Positions 1-5,718 of a stretch of DNA of 8,421 nucleotides are shown piece after piece. The translations under genes were made by a program, and so were the position numbers. The DNA is from an uncultured Anaerococcus sp. Lineage in GTDB: Bacteria; Bacillota; Clostridia; Tissierellales; Peptoniphilaceae. The stretch lies in contig NZ_CALGYW010000026.1 of assembly GCF_937934665.1 (NCBI RefSeq), positions 1 through 8,421 of the forward strand. Direction: 5' to 3'. Below the pieces are notes generated by a model, which saw only the letters and a program-made list of their open reading frames with translations, made no database searches and had not been told where the DNA came from. Position 1 is the stretch's first letter. The number at the start of each line of letters is the position of its first letter.

Positions 1-95
1 TTAGCCAAAGCCCCCCCATGAGGAAGAAAAACTCCCACTATCATAAGCAAAGCTAATATAAAAGATATGTACCTATTCTTAATTATATTTTTCAT
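1..95 (-). CDS. Secreted protein, N-terminal fragment (signal peptide only)
   Basis: The gene starts at ATG 95-93 and runs off the left edge, so only 31 codons are visible. They read as a classic Sec signal peptide. The N-terminus is short and basic (MKNIIKNRY). A hydrophobic core follows (ISFILALLMIVGVFL). The segment ends PHGGALA, and A-L-A is a good signal peptidase I site that falls exactly at the window edge. A strong ribosome site, GAGGAGGG, lies a few bases upstream (about 99-106). The mature protein is outside the window, so its function cannot be given. It is expected to be exported, and there is no lipobox cysteine in the visible part. A run of seven G residues (C11-C17 on the plus strand) encodes the two glycines before ALA. 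I saw no convincing -35/-10 pair in the AT-rich leader. Confidence 0.75.
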   Translation of the reverse strand, partial: MKNIIKNRYISFILALLMIVGVFLPHGGALA

Positions 96-353
96 GTTCC
101 CTCCTCAAAGCACAAAGCTGATAGACTTATCTCAGCATGCGAAAAATATTAAAAGTTGAATTTCATAAAGTATTTTTGTAATATATTTGTTTTCAGAAAA
201 TAACTATAACAATTTTCTTCTAGTTATACTTAACATATCATAAAAACGTTGAAAATACTATTAAAAAGTGTAAATAAAAAGACTTTATCAGGCAAAAAAA
301 CAATTATTTTTACCAAAACTTCTAAGAAAGTTATAAAAAAACAAAAAAATCAA
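96..353. other. AT-rich gene-free leader region
   Basis: This stretch carries no gene I can support. It is very AT-rich; by hand count only 11 of 60 bases at 181-240 are G or C. It must hold the promoter of the leftward secreted-protein gene, but no clear -35/-10 pair stands out. A small imperfect hairpin (GCTGA 117-121, TCAGC 132-136) would lie in that gene's mRNA leader, about 25 bases upstream of the ribosome site. A TTG-started reading frame of 61 codons (249-434) lacks a ribosome site and overlaps inverted repeats, so it is not called. Confidence 0.5.
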
Positions 354-394
354 TTTTTCTTTTCTCTAGTAAGTATGTTTAGAGAAAAGAAAAA
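354..394. repeat. Perfect 15-bp inverted repeat
   Basis: The arm TTTTTCTTTTCTCTA (354-368) is the exact reverse complement of 380-394, with an 11-base loop. One strand of each arm is almost all pyrimidine and the other almost all purine. No T-run follows on either strand, so it is not a standard terminator. Its right arm overlaps the A-tract at the start of the next hairpin (392-469), so the two structures would compete for the same bases. Confidence 0.6.
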
Positions 395-469
395 AGGACT
401 GTTGCAGGTTGTGAGTAATTATCGTCCAATATAATATTGGAAAATTATTCTTTCTACAACAGACCTTTT
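390..469 (-). terminator. Long imperfect hairpin, possible terminator of the groESL transcript
   Basis: Bases 392-407 pair with 454-469 (AAAAGG-x-CTGTTG-x-AG, two mismatches). Bases 413-420 pair with 443-450, with one G-T pair. The tip is CCAATA-TAA-TATTGG (426-440). Read on the minus strand, the direction of groEL transcription, the stem is followed by a run of six T (395-390), as in an intrinsic terminator. The nearest gene upstream in that direction is groEL, which ends at 759. The weak points are the distance of roughly 290 bases from the groEL stop and the length of the stem. It could instead be a mobile palindromic element. Confidence 0.4.
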
Positions 470-506
470 AGTCTGAATATTTTCTGTTATATAGTGGCCT
501 ATACAA

Positions 507-524
507 TTTGGTTTCCGAACTAAA
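507..524 (-). repeat. Hairpin with CGGA loop (minus-strand orientation)
   Basis: TTTGGTT (507-513) pairs with AACTAAA (518-524) around a TCCG loop, seven pairs with one G-T. On the minus strand the loop reads CGGA. It lies at the far end of the structured region behind groEL and may belong to the same element as 536-757. Confidence 0.4.
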
Positions 525-535
525 GCTCGACCATT

Positions 536-757
536 CTGCCTCTGCCGCTCTTAGCCGCTAGGCAGGTTTGTCCTTCCATCAATCTTCTTTTAGAAGATTG
601 GGATAGGCTTCGCATGGAGGGTCCTCAACGAGGCGATCTCTTTCTCGCTTCGCTGCGAACCACTCCGTGGAGGCCGCTCCCCTAGCCGCGGTGGCTTATC
701 TCTCTCGCTTCGCTGCGAGGTGCTCCGCACGGGCCCTCTGCTCGCCGGGCAGGCGGG
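536..757. repeat. GC-rich cluster of short palindromes behind groEL
   Basis: By hand count 134 of the 217 bases at 541-757 are G or C (about 62%), in sharp contrast to the AT-rich flanks. The cluster is built from consecutive hairpins. They are CTGCCT/AGGCAG (536-565), an 8-bp stem 572-579/614-621 enclosing CAATCTTCT-TTT-AGAAGATTG (580-600), and CCTC-AAC-GAGG (623-633). Further along are TCGC/GCGA (645-658), CCAC-TCC-GTGG (660-670), CCGC/GCGG (674-691), CTCGC/GCGAG (704-719), GTGC-TCC-GCAC (720-730) and CTGC/GCAG (738-752). A 16-base direct repeat occurs at 643-658 and 703-718, exactly 60 bases apart. No convincing coding frame or known RNA family is recognised. The groEL stop codon directly follows at 759-761, so the element would be transcribed as a groEL 3' UTR. 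It most resembles a REP-like intergenic element or a structured 3' RNA. Confidence 0.65.
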
Positions 758-758
758 T

Positions 759-2378
759 TTAATACATAGGCATTTGTGGTGCTGCTGGCATTTGTGGTTC
801 TTCTTCTTTTATGTCTGCTACAGCAGCTTCTGTTGTTAGGATCATTCCTGCTACGCTTACTGCGTTTTGTAGGGCTGATCTTGTTACTTTTGTTGGTTCT
901 ACGATTCCTGCTTCGAACATGTTTACAAACTTGTTTTCATAAGCATCGTAGCCTTCTTCTTTGTCACTGTTTTTAACTTTTTCTACTATTACAGATCCGT
1001 CTAGGCCTGCGTTTTCTACTATTTGTCTAAGTGGGGCTTCTAGGGCTCTTTCTATGATTAAGGCACCTGTTTTTTCGTCTCCTATTAGGCTTTCTCTTAG
1101 TTTTTCTACCTTATCGATTGCGCCTATTAGGACTACCCCACCACCTGCTACAATTCCTTCTTCTACTGCAGCTCTGGTTGCTGATAGGGCGTCTTCGATT
1201 CTGTATTTTTTCTCTTGCATTTCTGTTTCTGTGGCTGCACCTACGTTTATTACAGCAACTCCACCTGCAAGTTTAGCTAGTCTTTCTTGAAGTTTTTCTT
1301 TTTCGTATTCGCTTTCTTCTTTAGCTACTTGGCCTCTGATGTTTTCAACTCTTTCAGTTAGAGCTTCTTTGTCGCCCTTACCTTCTACTAATGTTGTGTT
1401 GTCTTTATCAACTTTTACTTTTTTAGCAGATCCAAGCATGTCTATTGTTGCTTCTTTTAGGTCCATGCCTAGTTCTTCGCTTATTACCTTGCCGCCTGTT
1501 AAGACTGCTATATCTTCAAGCATGGCTTTTCTTCTATCACCATAGCCAGGCGCTTTTACTGCTACTACGTTGAAGGTTCCTCTTAGTTTGTTTAGGATAA
1601 GAGTTGTAAGAGCTTCACCGTCTACGTCATCAGCAATAATTAGTAGTGGTCTTGATTCTTGAACGATTTGCTCTAATAGTGGCAATACTTCCTGGATATT
1701 TGAAATCTTTTTGTCTGTTAAGAGAATATATGGGTCATCAAGTTCTGCTATCATCTTTTCATTGTCTGTTGCCATGTAAGGTGATAGGTATCCCTTGTCA
1801 AATTGCATACCTTCTACTAGGTCTAGGTAGGTATCAGCTGTCTTTGATTCTTCAACTGTGATTACTCCGTCATTTCCAACCTTTTCCATAGCGTCAGCTA
1901 TTAGCTTACCAATGTTTTGATCTTGTGATGAGATTGTTCCTACGTTTTCTATAGCTTGTTTGTCTTCAACTTCTTTTGAGTTTTCTTTGATGTAGTCTAC
2001 AACTATATCAGTTGCCTTTTTTAGACCCTTGTTTAGGACAATTGGATTTGCACCTGCTGCTAGGTTTTTAAGTCCTTCTTTCATTACTGAATGAGCAAGG
2101 ACTGTAGCTGTTGTTGTACCATCACCTGCTACGTCATTTGTTTTGGTTGCTACTTCTTTTACAAGTTGAGCTCCCATGTTTTCAAACCTATCTTCAAGTT
2201 CTATATCATTTGCAATTGTTACACCATCGTTTGTAATAGTTGGTGCTCCATAAGCCTTATCTAGGACTACGTTTCTGCCCTTTGGTCCAAGGGTTACTCT
2301 TACTGCATTAGCAAGTTTATCTATACCTTTTTCAAGACCCTCTCTTGCGTCTGTACCAAATTTAATATCTTTTGCCAT
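759..2378 (-). CDS. groEL: Chaperonin GroEL (Hsp60)
   Basis: This encodes the ATP-dependent chaperonin subunit that forms double seven-membered rings in the cytoplasm and, with GroES, folds client proteins. At 539 residues it has normal full length. ATP-site motifs are present: LGPKGRNVVLD (30-40), NDGVTI (50-55) and AGDGTTT (84-90) with Asp86. The catalytic Asp396 lies in RIEDALSATRA. The chaperonin signature AAVEEGIVAGGG spans residues 403-414. The start ATG (2378-2376) is preceded by AAGGAGG (2384-2390), which overlaps the groES stop codon; the gap between the genes is 10 bases, so the two are co-transcribed and probably translationally coupled. Expression should follow the CIRCE operator upstream of groES. 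The C-terminus ends PQMPAAPQMPMY, not the usual Gly-Gly-Met repeats. A GC-rich hairpin cluster begins right after the stop codon. Confidence 0.98.
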   Translation of the reverse strand: MAKDIKFGTDAREGLEKGIDKLANAVRVTLGPKGRNVVLDKAYGAPTITNDGVTIANDIELEDRFENMGAQLVKEVATKTNDVAGDGTTTATVLAHSVMKEGLKNLAAGANPIVLNKGLKKATDIVVDYIKENSKEVEDKQAIENVGTISSQDQNIGKLIADAMEKVGNDGVITVEESKTADTYLDLVEGMQFDKGYLSPYMATDNEKMIAELDDPYILLTDKKISNIQEVLPLLEQIVQESRPLLIIADDVDGEALTTLILNKLRGTFNVVAVKAPGYGDRRKAMLEDIAVLTGGKVISEELGMDLKEATIDMLGSAKKVKVDKDNTTLVEGKGDKEALTERVENIRGQVAKEESEYEKEKLQERLAKLAGGVAVINVGAATETEMQEKKYRIEDALSATRAAVEEGIVAGGGVVLIGAIDKVEKLRESLIGDEKTGALIIERALEAPLRQIVENAGLDGSVIVEKVKNSDKEEGYDAYENKFVNMFEAGIVEPTKVTRSALQNAVSVAGMILTTEAAVADIKEEEPQMPAAPQMPMY

Positions 2379-2388
2379 TTTTTCCTCC

Positions 2389-2673
2389 TTAACCTTCTAC
2401 TACTGCTAAGATGTCATTGTATTTAACTACGATAAATTCAGAATCATCTAGTTTTACATCTGTACCAGCGTATTGAGAATAAATAACCTTATCGCCTACT
2501 TTTAGCGAATCTTTTTTCTTTTCGTCATTTTCTATATCAGTGCTTATTGCAACTACTTCTGCATATTGTGGCTTCTCTTGCGCACTTTCTGGAAGTACTA
2601 TGCCGCTTGCTGTAGTTTTTTCAGCTTCAGCTTTTTTTATTACGATCCTATCTCCGATTGGTTTTAAGTTCAT
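2389..2673 (-). CDS. groES: Co-chaperonin GroES (Hsp10)
   Basis: This 94-residue protein forms the seven-membered lid of the GroEL chamber. It begins MNLKPIGDRIVIK, the usual GroES opening. Next comes a mobile loop (about 16-35) containing SGIVLP, whose hydrophobic tripeptide docks onto GroEL. It ends DILAVVEG. The start is ATG 2673-2671, because a strong AGGAGG (about 2680-2685) sits at proper distance and the protein then matches family length. An in-frame ATG 20 codons upstream (2733) would add residues with no family similarity and would place the start inside the CIRCE operator, so it is rejected. It is the first gene of the groES-groEL operon. Confidence 0.97.
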   Translation of the reverse strand: MNLKPIGDRIVIKKAEAEKTTASGIVLPESAQEKPQYAEVVAISTDIENDEKKKDSLKVGDKVIYSQYAGTDVKLDDSEFIVVKYNDILAVVEG

Positions 2674-2719
2674 ATTATTTCCTCCTGTGAAAATAAAATA
2701 ATGATAGCTTTTGTTTTTG

Positions 2720-2746
2720 TTAGCAGTCATCATTATCGAGTGCTAA
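2720..2746. promoter_or_regulatory. CIRCE operator (HrcA binding site)
   Basis: The sequence TTAGCAGTC-N9-GAGTGCTAA matches the CIRCE consensus TTAGCACTC-N9-GAGTGCTAA with a single change in one arm (C to G at 2726). CIRCE is bound by the heat-shock repressor HrcA. Here it lies between the predicted transcription start (near 2751) and the groES ribosome site, the standard place for repression of groESL. The perfect half lies nearer the promoter. The hrcA gene is not in the window. Confidence 0.95.
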
Positions 2747-2757
2747 CTCCTAGTTAT

Positions 2758-2785
2758 AGTATACTAAGATGTTTTTTTATTTCAA
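2758..2785 (-). promoter_or_regulatory. groESL promoter (sigma-A type)
   Basis: On the minus strand there is a -35 box TTGAAA (2785-2780), a 16-base spacer and a -10 box TATACT (2763-2758). The expected transcription start, near 2751, places CIRCE in the first bases of the transcript. The -35 box lies only about 20 bases beyond the stop codon of the upstream aminotransferase gene. No convincing terminator separates them, so some read-through into groESL is possible. Confidence 0.8.
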
Positions 2786-2804
2786 GAGCAAAGGCAAAAT
2801 GCTT

Positions 2805-4028
2805 TTACTTATCCATGTAAAAGGCTATTCTCTCAACAAGTCTTACTATGTCTTTTTTATTTGTTGCACAAAGGGCAACTCTTATTCCCTTGACTGAAGG
2901 GATGGTAAAGATATTTTCTTTTTCAAGTTTTTCTACAAGGTTAAAGGCCTTATCAGTTGGAATAAAGGCAAAAAATCCACCGAAGTATGGTATTATATCT
3001 ATCTTGTGTTTTTTAACTTCATCTACAAAGACATCTGCTCTTTCTCTTAGCATTTCTTTTAAAGATAAAAGTTCTTTATCGTATTCTTCCTTATTTTCAT
3101 CTCTCGCAAGGTCAACTAATATCTTTTGTGGAGCGTGAACTCCGTTTGACCAGTTTACCCTGGCAGAATGCGCCATAGCAGCTTCGTATTCTTCTATGAC
3201 TTCTTTTGAGCTTGATATGCCAACAGCAGCTCCACTTCTTAGGCCATAAGCAGTGTAGGCCTTGGACATGGAAAAAGCTACAAGGATAAAGAGGTTTTCC
3301 GGAAGGTCTTCAAACTTTTTAAAAAATCTTTTTTGTTCTCCATCACCTGCAAATTCGAGGTAGGCTACATCTATAATTAGGGTGATTTTTTTGCCCTCAG
3401 AGGCTGCTTTTTTAGAAGTTTCTAAAACATCATCCCATTCTTCATCTGATAGGGAATAGCCTGTTGGATTATTACCTGGAGAATTTATTATAGAAACTAA
3501 ACGGTCATTATCTTTTAAGGCCTCATCTTGAGAGGCTTTATAGGCATCTAGATCAAATTTATAGTCTCTGGTAAAGAAATTGTAGGTCCTAAAGTCTCTA
3601 TCAAATTCATTGCATATTTTTTGATAGGGTTGCCAAAAATAATCGTGGCAAATAACAGGATCTCCTACATCTGCGAAGGAGAATATCCCATTTCTGATAG
3701 CACCTGTACCCCCCGGGGTCGCTATAGCAGATAGGTAGGCATCTGGTCTATAGTCTTCAAAAAGAAGGTTTAGGACAGTTTCTCTAAAGTCCTTCTCACC
3801 TTCTATAGGAGCGTAGGATGCTATTAAGCCCCTATCCATGCTTTCTAATCTATTGTAGACAGAATCAAGGGCTATGATATTGCCCTCATCATCTGCTAGG
3901 GTTCCTAAAACTGCATTTATTACATTTTCCTTGCCAACTTTGGCCTGGGCGGCTTTTACCTTGGCATTTATCGAAAAAGCGAGGTCAGGTCCGTTGTCCT
4001 TGCCGCTTTTGTTAATTATCATTGTCAT
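2805..4028 (-). CDS. PLP-dependent aminotransferase, class I (AspC/TyrB-like fold)
   Basis: This is a cytoplasmic pyridoxal-phosphate enzyme of 407 residues that should transfer amino groups between an amino acid and a 2-oxo acid. Matches to the aspartate/aromatic aminotransferase subgroup are clear. TPGGTG (104-109) is the cofactor phosphate loop, and Trp132 stacks near the cofactor. NNPTG (186-190), Asp220 and Tyr223 in DVAY contact the ring. Lys256 in SMSK forms the Schiff base, Arg264 binds phosphate, and Arg383 in GIRVAL should bind the substrate carboxylate. The substrate cannot be fixed from sequence; aspartate or aromatic amino acids are the likeliest. The start at 4028 is favoured over ATG 4022 because AAAGGAGAA (4034-4043) is correctly spaced for it. 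The gene is divergent from msrB and lies upstream of groESL in the same direction. Confidence 0.9.
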   Translation of the reverse strand: MTMIINKSGKDNGPDLAFSINAKVKAAQAKVGKENVINAVLGTLADDEGNIIALDSVYNRLESMDRGLIASYAPIEGEKDFRETVLNLLFEDYRPDAYLSAIATPGGTGAIRNGIFSFADVGDPVICHDYFWQPYQKICNEFDRDFRTYNFFTRDYKFDLDAYKASQDEALKDNDRLVSIINSPGNNPTGYSLSDEEWDDVLETSKKAASEGKKITLIIDVAYLEFAGDGEQKRFFKKFEDLPENLFILVAFSMSKAYTAYGLRSGAAVGISSSKEVIEEYEAAMAHSARVNWSNGVHAPQKILVDLARDENKEEYDKELLSLKEMLRERADVFVDEVKKHKIDIIPYFGGFFAFIPTDKAFNLVEKLEKENIFTIPSVKGIRVALCATNKKDIVRLVERIAFYMDK

Positions 4029-4058
4029 AAATATTCTCCTTTGCTAGGTTTTCTTATT

Positions 4059-4114
4059 ATTATACCGAATTTTATCTTCCTTACTTGGGTTTTGAGGGTG
4101 GATTTGGGTATTAA
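4059..4114. promoter_or_regulatory. Divergent promoter region, aminotransferase and msrB (tentative)
   Basis: For the leftward aminotransferase gene, a consensus -10 TATAAT is present on the minus strand (4064-4059), but no recognisable -35 box lies at 16-18 bases. For msrB on the plus strand, a weak pair TTGGGT (4085-4090), an 18-base spacer and TATTAA (4109-4114) can be drawn. The msrB ribosome site AGGGGG (4123-4128) is unambiguous. The promoter assignments are guesses from consensus only. Confidence 0.35.
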
Positions 4115-4133
4115 TTAGCAAAAGGGGGAAATA

Positions 4134-4571
4134 ATGACTAAGTATAACAAAGAAGATTTAAGAAAAAAACTAACTGACATCCAATATGAAGTGACCCAAG
4201 AAAGTGGGACCGAAAGACCATTTTCATCTGAATATGACGACTTCTATGAGGATGGAATATATGTTGATATAGTATCCGGTGAGGCTCTTTTCTCATCTAG
4301 GGATAAGTATGATGCAGGCTGCGGTTGGCCTTCCTTTACCAAACCAATCGCCGGGACAGAGCTTACTGAAAAAGACGACTTTAAGCTTGCGAGAAAAAGA
4401 ACTGAAGTAAGGAGCAAAGATGCTGATAGTCACCTGGGCCATGTCTTTAATGACGGACCAAAAGAGGCAACAGGACTTAGGTACTGCATAAACGGGGCAG
4501 CCCTTAAGTTTATCCCAAAGGATAAGCTTGAAGAAGAAGGCTACGGCGAATACCTAAAACTTTTCCAATAA
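4134..4571 (+). CDS. msrB: Peptide-methionine (R)-S-oxide reductase MsrB
   Basis: This cytoplasmic repair enzyme reduces the R-form of methionine sulfoxide in proteins, using thioredoxin as usual electron donor. It has 145 residues and one SelR/MsrB domain: QYEVTQESGTERPF (17-30), YVDIVSGEALF (43-53), CGWPSF (63-68), the active-site histidines in HLGHVF (100-105), and RYCING with catalytic Cys118. Cys63 is in the usual resolving position. These are the only two cysteines, so the two CxxC zinc motifs found in many MsrB proteins are absent. This is the non-zinc form, as in Bacillus MsrB. A separate msrB without a fused msrA domain is complete here. The start ATG follows AGGGGGAAATA. A terminator at 4654-4694 ends the transcript. 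Confidence 0.97.
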   Translation: MTKYNKEDLRKKLTDIQYEVTQESGTERPFSSEYDDFYEDGIYVDIVSGEALFSSRDKYDAGCGWPSFTKPIAGTELTEKDDFKLARKRTEVRSKDADSHLGHVFNDGPKEATGLRYCINGAALKFIPKDKLEEEGYGEYLKLFQ

Positions 4572-4653
4572 AATCCTAAATAAGAATACAAAATTTTTGC
4601 AAATTCACATTACTTTTCAAAAAATTTGCCAATAGGAATCAATTTTAAAGATC

Positions 4654-4694
4654 AAAAAAGCTAAGCCTTGATTTACCAAAGCTTAGCTTTTTTT
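4654..4694. terminator. Bidirectional intrinsic terminator between msrB and fni
   Basis: A 13-bp perfect stem pairs AAAAAAGCTAAGC (4654-4666) with GCTTAGCTTTTTT (4681-4693) around a 14-base loop. Its GC-containing core is flanked by A6 on one side and T7 on the other, so it can terminate transcription in both directions. It ends msrB on the plus strand and fni on the minus strand. The fni stop codon (4695-4693) is built into the edge of the T-tract. Confidence 0.92.
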
Positions 4695-5706
4695 AATCTA
4701 CTAATTCTTTTAATCTACCAGTAATCTTATAGTCTACTTTTTTTAGTTCTTCTATATTTTTAACCCCTAAAAGAGCCATGGTTATTTTTAGGCGCTTATT
4801 CATCTCTTTTAGGTAGTCGTAACAAGCTTCATAGCTTCCTAGAAGTAGGTATCTTAGGGCTTCTCCACTTACTGCTGCCATATCAGCCCCTATTATTAGG
4901 GCCTTGGCTAAATCTACTGCTGTTTTTATACCTCCAGATCCTATGATAAATACATCATCTGATAGGCTTCTTGCATCTATGATGGCCTTGGCAGTAGGTA
5001 TGCCCCAACTATAAAATTCTTTATAATCAGATACAAAATCTCTCATATCTTCAATTTCTATAAAGTTTGTGCCACCTGTTCCTGACACATCTAGGTAGTT
5101 GATACCCGCATCTATAAGTTTTTTACAAACTTCCTTAGATAAGCCATTGCCAGTTTCTTTTACTATTAGTGGAAGATCCAATTTTTTTCTTAGATTTTTT
5201 ATATTTTCGTAATAACCACTAAAATCCTTGTCGCCTTCTGGCATAAAAAGCTCTTGGGCCACATTTAGGTGGACTTGGATAGCATGGGCATCTATCATGC
5301 CTGCTGCATCTTTGAAATCTTCTAGACTTCTTTCCGCACCTAAATTTCCTATCCTAACTAGGTCCTTATCCCTTATAAGGGAGAAACTCTCTTCTGCACC
5401 AGTATCTTCTAAACCTATAGCCTGGCTTCCAACAGCCATAGGTATATTTAGGCTCTTGCAAATAGAAGATAAGTCTTCATTTATATCAGTACTTAACTCT
5501 CCTCCCCCTGTCATGGCATTTACCATAAGGGGCATGGAAATCTTCCTACCTAAAAACTCTATTGATGTATCAATTTCATCAAAATTTACATCTGATAAAC
5601 TATTGTGATCTAGGTAAATATCTCCAAAAAGTGTGTCATTATAGTCAGATGTCTTTAAATAATTTTCAACATGCTCATCTTTTCTCTCGCGTCTTTTACT
5701 AATCAT
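4693..5706 (-). CDS. fni: Isopentenyl-diphosphate delta-isomerase, type 2 (FMN-dependent)
   Basis: This enzyme interconverts isopentenyl and dimethylallyl diphosphate, the step that primes isoprenoid chains. The type 2 form needs reduced FMN, NAD(P)H and magnesium. The 337 residues fit the family. Conserved features in order are RRERKDEHV (5-13), AMTGGG (64-69), the active-site segment HLNVAQELFMPEGD (146-159), VKETGNGLS (182-190), DVSGTGGTN (206-214) and the FMN phosphate loop IGSGGI (255-260). The start ATG has GGGAGA upstream (5711-5716), lying in the 12-base gap after the LCP gene, so the two genes form one transcript. The isomerase is essential where isoprenoids come from the mevalonate route, but no other pathway gene is here to show which route is used. 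The downstream end is the shared terminator. Confidence 0.95.
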   Translation of the reverse strand: MISKRRERKDEHVENYLKTSDYNDTLFGDIYLDHNSLSDVNFDEIDTSIEFLGRKISMPLMVNAMTGGGELSTDINEDLSSICKSLNIPMAVGSQAIGLEDTGAEESFSLIRDKDLVRIGNLGAERSLEDFKDAAGMIDAHAIQVHLNVAQELFMPEGDKDFSGYYENIKNLRKKLDLPLIVKETGNGLSKEVCKKLIDAGINYLDVSGTGGTNFIEIEDMRDFVSDYKEFYSWGIPTAKAIIDARSLSDDVFIIGSGGIKTAVDLAKALIIGADMAAVSGEALRYLLLGSYEACYDYLKEMNKRLKITMALLGVKNIEELKKVDYKITGRLKELVD

Positions 5707-5718
5707 AAATCTCCCTAA

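Noticed and set aside
249..434. Small lysine-rich reading frame of 61 codons on the plus strand
   Set aside because: It begins with TTG, has no ribosome site, is biased by AT-rich DNA and runs through two inverted repeats.
536..757. CRISPR array
   Set aside because: There is only one direct-repeat pair, the spacing segments are themselves related palindromes, and no cas genes are nearby.
776..1861. Several plus-strand reading frames opposite groEL
   Set aside because: They are antisense shadows of a clear, full-length groEL and show low-complexity leucine/serine composition with no family similarity.
2671..2733. In-frame upstream extension of groES by 20 codons
   Set aside because: It would start within the CIRCE operator and lacks a ribosome site; the ATG at 2673 has AGGAGG and gives the normal GroES length.
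2764..2804. Terminator between the aminotransferase and groES
   Set aside because: Only a 4-bp stem can be drawn around AGCA/TGCT, without a following T-run on the minus strand.
2848..3138. Plus-strand reading frame of 96 codons opposite the aminotransferase
   Set aside because: It is an antisense shadow within a well-supported aminotransferase gene.
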